Of a stretch of DNA of 64,000 nucleotides, positions 1 through 10,900 are shown one piece after another. Both the position numbers and the translations under genes were made by a program. The DNA comes from Phyllostachys edulis (lineage: Eukaryota; Streptophyta; Magnoliopsida; Poales; Poaceae): positions 62,768,877 through 62,832,876 of the forward strand of contig CM070548.1 of the NCBI GenBank assembly GCA_036346405.1, in the 5' to 3' direction. Position 1 is the stretch's first letter, and each line of letters starts with the position of its first letter. The notes beneath the pieces were generated by a model. It searched no databases, was not told the DNA's origin, and worked only from the letters and a program-made list of their open reading frames with translations.

Positions 1-1602
1 ATCTGACTGCGTCACCATGTGTTCCACCAATCACTCATCCTCTCCCAAAAAATAATCGAATTTTCTTGCTCCCAATGGCCTGTACAGACTCTTCTTCTTC
101 CTCGATGCCTTTCGCCTTCCCTGGCTCCGTGCGTCGCCATCGGACCATACTCTTTCAATTGCTTGTAACAGAGCACTCCCCGCGACTTCATGATAAGGAT
201 CCAACTAGTTGAATAGATGGATCTTGATTGTTGGTCCAATCTTTCACGGTACATACGAAGATCAACAGCTCGTCATCTTCTTCGCTTTGCTTTGGATGAA
301 TAGTACCATGCACGTGAATAGTAATCTGAAGCAATCCAAGAGATAGATAGGGAACTTGCAAACCAATCAAATAGGATCAAATTGAAAGAAGTAGTAGAAG
401 AATTCGACACAATCCAAGAATATTTTTTCTTTGACTTGAAGCCAAATCTCACACCCAATGGCAATCTTCCTCCCTTAGCCGAAACTCTCTCTCTCTCTCT
501 CTCTCAATCTAATCTCAACTCTCAATCTCAGCACATCATCTCAAGAAACAACCCTCTTGTGGCCCATGCATGCCAATTGGCCCATGTCCACCACTTGGCC
601 CAGGGGTCCCTTTCCTTCCTTGTGCCGAATGCCAGGCTTTCTCCTTGCCTTGGCCGAACCCCTTCTAGCCCATACACCCCTTCTTGTCCAGCTTGACCAT
701 GGACCTTGTCCTCCTACCTTGGGCTTCATGATGCTCCTCTTGATCCATGCGCCCACACGGCAACTTCCAAGTTTCCCAAGCCGCATGGCTCCCCTTGGCT
801 TGGTCGACTAGCAAACTCCCTCTTTGGCTAGGGTTTCTCCCAACCGAACGCAAGGACCTTGCTTGGCTTGATTTAGCTTTGTTCTCATGCATCCTTCCCT
901 TAGCTTGGCTAGCCCTTCCTTCCTACCTCCCCTCCCTCTCGTCTAAAGCTAGATTGAGGCAACGTAGAGCGCATGGATGACTGTGGGAGTTACCGGCGCG
1001 ATTACGGGGATTGGTAGTAACGGACGAGCGGTTGATTACGGCTTTAAATGCGCACGTAAACGAGATGATTGATGCGGGTTGTAACATATTTTGGAAAGCT
1101 TCTGAGGTGCGACAATGGCAGCAGTAACAACATTATCGTGCGTGGACGAAACGGAGGTGGGAGACGATGATGTGGCGGGGCGGGGCCCACATGGCGGTGA
1201 GGTGCAAAGAGAGACAGGGGCAAAGCGAGCCGCACACGGGAAGACCAGGCCGGAAGATTGGGCCTCACACGGAAACAGGAATGGGCCGAGAGAAAGATTC
1301 GGCCCGAGTGATATTTCCAGATTTTTAATTGATTTAACCATTTAGATAACTCCGTTAATTCATTTAGGCTTTAGAAAATATCAAATAAAGTCAAAAAATT
1401 ATGAGAAAATTCACAAAAATTCCCTGAGCCGGTCTGGACTTAAATAAAATATTTTCAACTTATATTTGGTATTTAATTTTGCATAAAATTTATTTTGGCT
1501 TTGAAATAAATAAGAAAAAGCTTTTAAAATTCCAGAAAAATCCAGAGAAATAATTAAAATTTATTTTATTTTAACTAGAAAATGAAAATTAGGCTGTTAT
1601 AA
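1..1602 (-). repeat. 3' LTR (partial) of the gypsy element, with (CT)n tract
   Basis: The right end, about 1530-1602, matches the right end of the 5' LTR at 6636-6704, including the AT-rich tail. It ends in TATAACAGCC on the minus strand where the 5' LTR has TGTAACAGCC. A polypurine tract (complement of CCTACCCCCTTT) lies just inside it, which fixes the boundary near 1602. The outer boundary is not in the window: no copy of the other LTR end (TGTCCAACCC) is found. The stretch contains a (CT)n microsatellite at 486-507 and GC-rich text typical of chromovirus LTRs. No host gene is visible in it; the short ORFs have no recognisable domain. Confidence 0.6.
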
Positions 1603-1638
1603 ACCTACCCCCTTTAGAGGGAATCTCGACCCCGAGAT

Positions 1639-2487
1639 TCAGACCTGGTCTGCAAAAAGGTGGGGATACTCGGCTTTCAAATCTTCTTCTCGCTCCTAGG
1701 TGGCTTCTTTTTCTGAATGATTACTCCACTGAACCTTGCACGAACGGATAACCTTGCTTCTGGTGATGCATTCTGCAACATCAAGAATTTTGATTGGTTG
1801 CTCCACATAGGTGAGAACTTCCTGAAGATCGATACTCTCAAGCGGTGTTTCCTCTGTTGGAACTCAAAGACACTTCTTCAGTTGCGACACATGGAAGACG
1901 TTGTGAACTGCAGACAAGGATGTTGGTAGCTCTAACTCGTAAGCAACTTCACCTCTTCTTGCAAAAATCTTATATGGTCCAACGAATTTGGGTGCGAGTT
2001 TTCCTTTAGTTCAGAATCTTCTTACTCCTCTGAGTGGAGTTACTCTGAAATAGACAAAATCTCCTATTTCAAAGGATAATTCTTTCCGACGGTTATCAGC
2101 ATAACTTTTTTGATGGGACTGAGCTACTTTCAAGCGTTCTTTTATCGCTTTTACCTTACTTTCAGCTTCTTTTATTAATTCTGGTCCAAAGAGCTGATAT
2201 TCTCCCACTTGATCCCAAAGGAGAAGGGTTCTGCACTGGATTCCAAGGTCATAATCCTTTATCATTTCCAACCATCTTCTTTGTCGGAGATTAAGCTCTA
2301 ACTGGGCGAAGATATACTTCAGACTCTTATGATCCGTGAAAATCTCACAACGGTTACCAATGAGATAAAACCGCCAGATTTTCAAAGCATGCACAATTGC
2401 TGCTAACTCCAAATCATGAGTCGGATAGTTTCCTTTATGTGGTCTCAGCTGACGAGATGCATAAGCCACGACTTTACCTTCCTGCAT
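1639..2487 (-). pseudogene. RNase H fused by deletion to integrase C-terminus and chromodomain-like tail
   Basis: The open frame 2487-2011 starts with typical gypsy RNase H sequence (FTDHKSLKYIF, RQRRWLEMIKDYD). At about 2236 it jumps directly into the end of integrase (LLWDQVGE, then KSYADNRR and FEIGDFVYFRVTP, the GPY/F-type module). The connection region, the HHCC zinc finger and the DDE core are missing. Below 2011 the minus frame continues, with breaks, as the usual chromovirus tail (AVHNVFHVSQLKKC, then VQWSNHSEKEATWE) to a TGA at 1639-1641. Family knowledge: these domains together are about 600 residues longer in intact elements. Confidence 0.8.
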
Positions 2488-2505
2488 TAGTACACATCCA
2501 AGGCC

Positions 2506-4206
2506 CTAACGGGATGCATCACAGAAAATCTCAAAGTCCTTATGAATGTCAGGCAAAACCAATACAGGTGTAGAAACTAGTCTCCTCTTCAACTCTTGGA
2601 AACTCCGCTCACAAGCATCTATCCATTCAAACTTCTTTTCCTTCTTTAACAGATGAGTCATGGGTCTAGCTGTCTTGGAGAAATCTTCAATGAATCTGCG
2701 ATAATAACCAGCTAAACCGATAAAACTGCTCACTTCCGCGACGGACTTGGGTTGCCTCCAATCCACTACGGCTTCGACCTTGGCGGAGTCTACTGCAACT
2801 CCTCTTGTTGATACAATATGTCCGAGGAAGGCCACTTAACTCAGCCAAAATTCACTCTTGCTGAATTTGGCATAAGCTGATGTTCCCCGAGCTTTTACAA
2901 TATCGTCATGAGATGCTTCTCATGCTCTTCTTCATCTTTTGAGTAGATGAGAATGCCATCGATGAAAACAACCACGAACTTATCCAAGAATTCCATAAAT
3001 ACTTTATTCATCATATTCATAAAATAAGCCGGGACGTTAATCAAACCGAAGGACATTACTTTAAACTCGTACAATCCATATTTGGTTGTGAAGGCAGTCT
3101 GGGGATGTCTTCTGGCCTGATCTTCAGCTGATGATAGCTGGATCTTAAATCAATCTTGGAGAAGATGCTTGCTCCTTTTAACTGATCGAAAAGGTCGTCG
3201 ATCCTGGGCAGATGATACTTGTTCTTGATCGTAACCTCATTGAGTGATCTGTAGTGTACACATATTCTCATACTATTGTCATTCTTCTTGACAAACAGTA
3301 CTGGTGCTCCCTATGGCGATGAACTAGGTTGAATATAACCTTTGCTCTGTAACTCTTCAATTTGCTTCTTTAATTCTGCTAACTCATTGGCAGGCATTCT
3401 GTAGGGTCGCTTTGAAATTGGAGCAGTCCCTGGGAATAGATCAATTAAGAACATAATGTCCCTATTCGGTGACATGCCGGGTAATTCCTCAGGAAATACA
3501 TCCGGATATTCCTGCACCACTGGTATATCTTCAAGCTTCACTTCCTTTAAACTGGTCAGAATGGAACTTTCTCCAGTTGAGGTGGGAGGTCTGAATTCCA
3601 CTTGAATTCCTTGCTCATTGGTGAGGGTGGTAGACCTATTGGTACAGTCTATTTGTCCTTGATTCTTGGCTAGCTAGTCCATTCCGAGAATCACATCCAA
3701 ACCTTGAGAGTGCAAAACTATTAAGTTTGCCGAGAAGGATACTCAGGATATTTCCAAGGTAAGGTTTGGGTATAGGGAACTAGTCCTTATTTCCAAGCCC
3801 GGGGAATGGATTATCATAAGGTTAACTAAGGGAGAGATATTTAACCCATATTTTCCCACAAACTTATTTGAAATGAAAGAATGTGAAGCTCCTGAATCAA
3901 ATAAGACTGATGCTGGTATTGAATTGACAAGGAACGTACTAAGGACAACATCCGGTGCATGCTAAGCTTCCTCGGCGGATATGTGGTTTACTTGGCCCTT
4001 CACAGACTGATTCTTAGCAACAGAGGTGTTGCTGGTAATTGGAACTCCCGTCTTAGGTGTAGTTGGAAGAAGCTTCTTAGGACACTTATTGGCAAAGTGC
4101 CCCTTTCCTGGCAGTGATAGCAAGTAACATCTGATATATCCTTCTGAGGCTGACCTCCTGAAGAGGTATTGTGGAAACCGGAGTTGTTAGGGTGCTGTGC
4201 TTGCAT
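2506..4206 (-). pseudogene. Gypsy zinc knuckle, protease and reverse transcriptase remnants
   Basis: Broken minus-strand pol. Recognisable parts are: the CCHC knuckle start (CYHCQERG, about 4110) with a frameshift inside the motif; a protease region at 3600-4000; the RT entry (DVFPEELPGMSPNR; MPANELAELKKQIEELQSKGYI); RT core (FSKIDLRSSYHQLKIRPEDIP); and RT thumb and RNase H entry (FLGHIVSTRGVAVDSAKVEAV; FIGLAGYYRRFIEDFSK). The catalytic F/Y-x-D-D box reads FIDG because codon 2955-2957 is GGC on the minus strand. Several frameshifts and stops separate the segments. Confidence 0.82.
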
Positions 4207-4367
4207 AGGTGCTCTGGACGAAGAAGATTGAAATCTTTCATGCTGAGGTGGCTGCGGCTGAGCAATGCGGGGCTTGGGAAAACCCCTCGAGTTGAATTTC
4301 TAGGCCGCCATTCGCCTCTTGCGATTGTCCATTTCCAAATGCTTGCCCTCTTGATGAATGGCCTTAT

Positions 4368-5041
4368 TTACCAGCTGCTGGAAATCTGAATACTAAGACG
4401 AATAGAGAGATCGTCGTTGAGGCCTTCTAGGAAATGTTCCTGTTTTGCTTCATCATTGGCCACGTCTTTTGGAGCATAATGGGCCAACTGGTTAAACTTG
4501 TGAAGAAACTCGGTAACTGAGCGGTTGCCCTGCTGCAAAGAGCGGAACTCCTCCTCCTTTAAAGTCACCATACCCAAAGGAATATGTGCACGGTGAAAAG
4601 CCTGCACAAACTCATCCCAAGTGATAGCCTGGGCATTTGCGTGGCATTGAGTGGAGTTGTCCCACCACTCTGATGCGGGCCCATTGAGTTGGTGAGAGGC
4701 GAACATAACCCTCTCACGATCAGAGCATTGGGCGATGTCCAGCTTCTTGCCTATTGCCCTTAGCCAATCATCCGCGTCCATTGGCTCTATGCTGCTGCTG
4801 AAAGTCGGGGGACACATCCTCATAAACTCTGAAATATTCGTCCTCGGATGATGTGGAGGTGGGGCCTGAGCTGCTGCTGCTGCGGTGGCTTGAACACTCT
4901 GAGCATTGTTCAAGGACTAAGCAAGAAGGTCAATCAAGTGCGTCTGGTTCGTCATCATCTGGCGCCAGTCGGGTTCTTCTGCCGGTGGTGGTGGTGGCTG
5001 CGGGATTGGGTCGGCTTGATCATTCCCCTGGTTCGCCATCA
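4368..5041 (-). pseudogene. Gypsy gag (capsid) remnant
   Basis: The minus-strand gag appears to start at the ATG near 5041 (MANQGND). It has a TAG at about 4917-4919, then an open stretch to 4368 with the retrotransposon gag core: PPTFSSSIEPMDADDWLRAI, ASEWWDN, TWDEFVQAFHRAHIP and EEFRSLQQGNRSVTEFLHKF. An 86-bp tandem duplication (about 4945-5116) sits over the gag N-terminus and repeats the GGTGGTGGTGG and GATCATTCCCCTGG text. No membrane or targeting signal is visible, as expected for a capsid protein. Confidence 0.75.
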
Positions 5042-5362
5042 TCTAGCACCAGTCGGGTCCTTCTGCGGTGGTGGTGGTGGTGGCCGCGGGATTGGGTTGG
5101 CCCGATCATTCCCCTGGCCGCTAGCACTTTCCTGCGAGTTGTCACTATCTGCTGGATCCTCTCAAGGCTTAGAAAAGAGAAAAGAAAGAGAGCACTAAGG
5201 GGAAAATAGGTCTAAAATAACCCAAGAACCAAACAAACACAAGACAAAGAGCAACTTTTCAAAATAGTCTTTTATTAATTTATTTCATTAATCAATTGTG
5301 ATTGTCACAAAAGGAATTGGTAGCTCACAATTCGCGTCTAATGGAAATACTAAGGACAAAAT

Positions 5363-5915
5363 CTATGGGGTCATAGGCGTGTAATCTGGGGTGTTATTGG
5401 TACTAGCGTTGCCTGCCTTGTAGTGGGCTAGTTCCTCTTCTGCTGCCTCTAGCCTCTCTTGGGTGACACGTAGTTCATCCAAGGTGCGCCAGTAGGCATG
5501 CTCCATAGCCATCGTCAGGTTCACCTGATGTGTCAGCTCTGGAAAGTCTTCATCTCTGGTCGAGCAAAAAGTACTACCGAGCTGGGTGGAGACGTGCATC
5601 GGGTAGTAGTGAAATCCGGTGCCGATGAAGCGGTGGTCGTAGATGTAGCGGAGTCGGTGAACGGCTTCTCTGGCAGCGTCTTGGATACCCTCGGGGAAGG
5701 TGCTACGCTGCATCGGGGCGTCGAAGATATGAAAGTCCGTGTTAGGCTGCAGATTGGAGCAGAGTATCACCTCTACCCTACAACGCTCTTGAGTGCCCAC
5801 CGTGTATTTGTACCCACAGTGCACGGGCCTCTCCTAGAGTGCAGATCTCGCATCATCCTCCGTGAGTGTTGCGACCGTGTCCAAATAAGATTCTATGAGA
5901 AATGACGTTTGGTGC
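5363..5915 (-). pseudogene. Additional ORF upstream of gag (ORF0-like)
   Basis: Lying between the primer binding site and gag, this frame begins near 5915 (MAEAPNVISHRILFGHGRNT). It then has a frameshift or stop and continues as an open stretch from 5824 to 5363 with a coiled-coil-rich C-terminus (TLDELRVTQERLEAAEEELA). Rice chromoviruses of the RIRE3/RIRE8 type are known to carry an extra ORF in this position. Its function is unknown and I do not assign one. Confidence 0.55.
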
Positions 5916-6074
5916 TTCGGCCATCTACAAATTTTTTTGAAAAAGAGAAGGATTAGTAACCATTTTAAAGAGAAAGGTTGAGTAAGGATTCAGAAAGACC
6001 AAGGTATTTTTAGTTTTCAAAAATAAGTCCTTAAGAGTTTTATCCATTCTAAGGCTATGACCTTCAGTCGGTAT

Positions 6075-6087
6075 GGCTCTGATACCA
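6075..6087 (-). other. Primer binding site, initiator tRNA-Met type
   Basis: The minus strand reads TGGTATCAGAGCC four bases after the 5' LTR end. This is the standard complement of the initiator-Met tRNA 3' end used by many plant LTR elements, and it fixes the element's orientation and the inner LTR border at 6092. Confidence 0.85.
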
Positions 6088-6091
6088 CTTT

Positions 6092-6704
6092 TGTCCAACC
6101 CGGGAACAAAGGATCCCCGATTCTGTGTGTTTCATGCACTAGTCCAGGAATAGTTAGTGTACACAGTCAAACAAAAGTGATAGCAAAATCATATCATACA
6201 TTTATTAATTGATAATCAGAGTTTATTACAAATTTGAGTCTGAGACCAAATGAAAAGAAACAACGAAAAGCAAAATAAATAGGTAGGTCACACGATTCAC
6301 CACAAGCAATCGTCTGGGGGCGTAGCCTAGTCGTCCTGATCCTCACCGTCTTGATAATAATCTTCACCTGAATAATTTATTCAGCAAGAGTGAGCACAGC
6401 AACCGTGCCCAGCAAGTTACACATAATAACAGAATATAATGCATGCAAGATAATGTCATCGGAAGGTTTATATGGATATTTTGCATAAAGCTGCATTTTC
6501 TAGTTCGAATACAATTACTAAGTTCCAAGGCAAATTTTTAAGTTATAACTAAAATCAAACTTTTATTTATTGAGTTCTCAATTATCAAGTGTAGGATAAA
6601 CCTCCATACACAACTGGTGAAGGACCTTTGAAAATTCCAGAAAAATGCAGGGAAATAATTAAATTTTATTTTTTTAATTGGAAAATGAAAATTGGGCTGT
6701 TACA
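6092..6704 (-). repeat. 5' LTR of the gypsy element, internally deleted
   Basis: On the minus strand it begins TGTAACAGCCC at 6704 and ends with GGACA at 6092, next to the primer site. Only the outermost 70 bp or so align with the 3' LTR visible in the window; at about 6636 the sequence switches abruptly. This suggests an internal LTR deletion, so the two LTRs are of very unequal length. Confidence 0.6.
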
Positions 6705-6709
6705 ACCTC

Positions 6710-7961
6710 ACGGCCTTCGCTGTTGTCCTTGTGTATCTTCACCAAGCCAATCAATGAGATAATGCTTGTATTCTTCTTCTGTGTACAAGAAGGAGCATCG
6801 GGATGTCCATACAAAAACAAACCACGAATTTTCCCAACTAATTGAACAAAAAAAATTCACAACTAATTGAACCATAAACTCCGCCGCTCCGGTACTGCCC
6901 CCTCCTTACTCCGCTGCTGCCACACTCCGCTACCACCTTCTCTAGGGTTCGGTCGTAGAAGGATCGAGGAAGAGGACTAAGTCTAGAGACTAGCTCGAGT
7001 AGATTTGGTCTGGTTTGACTGGATTCTCACAAGATCACATTGGTAGGGGCTAAACAAAAAAAATAAAATGTACAGGGGGTTTTGCGTTAATTTTCATAAG
7101 TCACATGAAGTTCGCCTGCATGGCATGCCACGCATATGAAATATGCCTGCATGGACAGATATGATGGACTGATAACCCACTTAAGTCAAATTAGTGATCT
7201 AGATGTGCATTTTGAAAGTACAGTGACCTGGATGACACACTTGCACAAGTTGGCCATGCATTAAACTCTTATGTTTTTTCTAATTTTTTGTAACATATAA
7301 TTAGAAAAAGTAATGGTCAAAGGCGTGTATTGGAGACTGTGTTGATGTCCAAAACGACAAGTAGAAAAGAAGAGGTAGTAGTAATTAGACTCTACATATG
7401 TGATCCACCTGAATATCTCTTTGGTGATGGTGAGAACAGTCTCTATATACAAGTGCTTCTAATTGGCTGGGGCCATAAATGCCCATATTAACATCCATGA
7501 GCCCCACCAAGTTTTGGACCCCCACTTGTATAGATAAACTGGTTTAATATATCATTAACTGAGGATGATCAGCACTAAGATGTAGTCCATGCATTATTAC
7601 AAATGTAGAGTTTAGTTACTAGAATAATAACTTGTGATACACAAATCCAAAATTACAAAGATCTCCCACTTGGAACACACGAGCACTAAAAATACTAATC
7701 CATGGTATCGTGTGCTTTTTTATTTGCTTGCTGCAGAGTAACTGCTACACCTTTTTTTTAATAAAAAGTTCTAGTTTTTTTTAAGAAAGGGAAAAGGAAA
7801 ACTCAGACCTTTACTTACCAGCTAAACTTGTAATCGGTATTACTTATTAAATTCAGTAGACACTGTAAAATTTTGTTTACGTAACCATTGAAACATCATG
7901 TTCCTCCTATACCAACAAATAAAAAATGTACATTACCACTGACAGTACTGAATGGGTTCAG
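6710..7961. other. Non-coding, probable UVR8 intron
   Basis: About 1.25 kb between the gypsy element and the first visible UVR8 exon. I searched both strands for the preceding UVR8 blades (GQLGLG and WG motifs) and found none. It contains AT-rich sequence plus a short GC-richer patch at 6880-6970. No gene, tRNA or clear MITE is seen. Confidence 0.5.
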
Positions 7962-10900
7962 GGTCTCTGTGTAAAAATGATTGCTGCTGGTGCTGAGCAT
8001 ACTGCTGCGGTAACAGAAGATGGTCATCTCTTCGGATGGGGCTGGGGACAATATGGCAACTTAGGTCTCGGTGATCGCAACGACCGCTTAGTCCCGGAAA
8101 AAGTTTCTTCTGTGGAGGTGAATAATCTATTTTTTTTGTGTGTCTTTTCAGCTTCTTCTATGTTCTTATCATCTAATTTCTTGTAGGGAGAAAGGATGGT
8201 GCTTGTTGCATGTGGATGGCGCCATACCATCACTGTGTCCTCCTCTGGTAGCCTGTACACATATGGCTGGAGCAAATATGGCCAACTAGGGCATGGTGAT
8301 TTTGAAGATCACCTAGTTCCACACAAGTTGGAAACCCTAAAAGATAGCTCCATATCTCAGGTACTACTACTACTGCTTAATAGCCTCCCATTATGTTAAT
8401 ATACAATCTACTTAATGGAACTTTGAAGTGCAAAGAATATATGCAATTTTGGGAGGAAGATTTATAAAACAGATGCTTTAATTTTGTGGTATAGATTTCA
8501 GGTGGGTGGAGGCATACAATGGCACTTGCATCAGATGGGAAACTTTACGGATGGGGGTGGAATAAGGTGCCTACTATTTTTCTCTGCCCCTTGTTTGGTG
8601 CACTGATTCAACCATGGCACCAATCTAGCTTTCATCAAATAATTTTATTGATGAACATCAATACTGAAAATTCTCTAATTTGGTAATCATCATTCTTAAT
8701 GTGCATGAATGTTGCTCACGTATGATGAGATTCATGGTCAAGACTTGCTCCTTTGCAACAAAATGGAAAAATGAAAGTAGGAGATTGACTCTCTTGATCA
8801 TGCATCTGTAAAAATTCTCACCACTGTACCATAGAGCTTCTCTTAGGTTTTTCATTTGCTGTTTTTTCCCTTTTTATGCTACCCTTTCCTGTGCCTCTAG
8901 TGCACCTTACTACCACTACCATTCGCGGTACTTGCCTCCACCATCAGACTATCTGTCATGGGGGGCCGGGTTACTGTTCACCCGTACTGTAGCACCACGC
9001 ACTATTCATGTCGGGCCCCACGGGTGCATTAGTAGTTAGGAAATAGAGATAGAATAGTTAGTTTCCTTATTAGTTGGGTTTTCTTCTTTACAGATGTATT
9101 CCATCTAATACAGATAAGTTTTCTTTAAAATAGAGATTGTTTTTTAGAGGTCAAGTCGGGTCGTCCCTATAAAAAGGATAGCATGTATCTATTATCAAGG
9201 AAACAAGAAGAATTAATCTAGTCTCCCTCTTAAGGTTCTATCATCCCAGTCTATAGTCTAATCTCTTATCCCATAAAGTCGACGTCGTCCGGCCTTCTTC
9301 CTGGCGGTGTTTACCCCCTATGATCTAAGGATCATTACATTTGGTATCAGAACAGTCGATCCCTTCCCATGACTTCTGCTGCCATAGTTATGGCAACAGA
9401 TCAGACCATCAGACCTGCCGTCGAGTCGTTGGCCATGATAAAGGCTAACGCCAATAAAATGGCCATGAGTTTCAATGACAACGACAAGAAGATGGCGGCC
9501 ATCTTCCTCGACATGCATACCACTTTGGAGAAGATGATCGTGGCGACAGCAGTGAAGCCTTCCACGGCGGCGGCGATACCTTCTGCAGAGATGGTGACGC
9601 CTTCCACGGCTGCGATGGAGCTACCTCCAGCAACTACGATAGCTGTCACACTTCCACATTAAGCCGTGACACTGCCGGAGCCCGTTGCAGCCCTGCCGAA
9701 GTCCATCGTGGCCACCGTGGAGTTGTCAGGGTTGTTGCCATGCCTGCCGTAGCAATCGATGAGTTTGCCGCAACCACGCGTGGAGACAATGATCTTCAAG
9801 AACTTATGTCGCCATCGCAACCTCTCATCAACATGGTGTCACCTAGGGCTTTAGCCATGGCCGCCACCACAGCTCGAGGACGAGCTGTCGCGAAAGGAGA
9901 GGAGTAGTTGTGATGGGTCTGGCTACTGTTCACCCATGAACAGTACATGCGGTACTGTAGCACCGCGCACTATTCATGCTAGGCCCCACGGGTGCATTAG
10001 TAGTTAGGAAATAGAGATAGAATAGTTAGTTTCCTTATTAATTGGGTTTTCTTCTTTACAGATGTATTCCATCTAATAGAGATAAGTTTTCTTTAAAATA
10101 GCGATTGTTTCTTAGAGGTCAAATTGGGTCGTCCCTATAAAAAGGATAGCATGTAACCATTATCAAGAAAGCAAAAAAGAATTAAACTAGTCTCCCTCTT
10201 AAGGTTCTATCATCTTAGTCTATAGTCTAATCTCTCATTCCATAAAGCCAACGCCGTTCGGCCATCTTCCTGGCGGTGTTTGCCCCCTATGATCTAAGGA
10301 TCATTACACTATCAGAGTGCCCTACCCACCACTTCAGCATGCCACCAAACACCACTACCAACTCCCCGATCTTGTGGGCTTTGAAGCGTGAGTGTTATTT
10401 GCCAGTATTTAAGGGAAGAAAATGAAGTAGGAGTCTATGTCATTACTCTGAATTTTAGTTTCGAGCAAGTTGTAATACACGAGAATCAGTTGGACTTCTA
10501 TTCCTGGCATGCTTAAACAATTGTGCACCAATTACCTCCATGATGGTTGTATCTTATCGCCACTTCCGCTGATCCTGCCTCGTATTTTGAATATGTAGTT
10601 TGGACAGGTTGGCGTTGCAGATAATGTAGATCACTGCTCCCCCGTACAGGTCAATTTTCCGGACGAACAGGTGAGTGATAGCATGCCTTAGAGGAGTACT
10701 AGTGCTCAAACTTTTGCTCAGATAAATTCATTGCATGGTGTAGTTTTTCACCGCAGTGTTTATGATCAAACCTGTTTCATTGATTCATGTGGACAAGGAT
10801 TCAGTCAATTGACGTTACGAGTTTCCCATCTTCAGTCTCATTTATTTACGGGCACAATTGCAGAAAATTGCTCAGGTTGCTTGTGGATGGAGGCATACTC

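Larger units (their letters stand above)
1..6704 (-). mobile_element. Degenerate Ty3/gypsy chromovirus (RIRE3/Tekay-like), minus strand
   Basis: A minus-strand LTR retrotransposon. From high to low coordinate it shows: a 5' LTR (6092-6704) beginning TGTAACAGCCC; an initiator-Met tRNA primer site (6075-6087); an extra upstream ORF; gag with a zinc knuckle; protease and reverse transcriptase; RNase H; the C-terminal end of integrase with a chromodomain-like tail ending at 1639; a polypurine tract around 1604-1615; and a 3' LTR whose outer end matches the 5' LTR. The reading frame is broken many times, most of integrase is deleted, and a catalytic Asp of RT is changed, so the copy is dead. It lies upstream of the visible UVR8 exons, probably in a UVR8 intron. 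The 3' LTR runs off the left edge of the window, or is rearranged. Confidence 0.85.
8954..10308 (+). mobile_element. Non-autonomous LTR retrotransposon in a UVR8 intron, TSD CTATC
   Basis: Complete 1355-bp element: LTR 8954-9339, LTR 9909-10308, both TG...CA. The 5-bp target duplication CTATC is at 8949-8953 and 10309-10313. The primer site TGGTATCAGAAC (9342-9353) directly follows the left LTR, and a purine-rich tract (GAAAGGAGAGGAG) precedes the right LTR. The 570-bp interior has only a short ORF, so the element must have been moved by enzymes supplied in trans. It lies in the same orientation as UVR8, in the 2032-bp intron between 8566 and 10599. The LTRs differ by scattered substitutions and an indel of about 17 bp near the start, so the insertion is not very recent. 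Confidence 0.9.

Noticed and set aside
6710..7961. Possible upstream UVR8 exons
   Set aside because: I looked for the expected propeller motifs in all plus frames and found none, so the missing exons must be outside the window.
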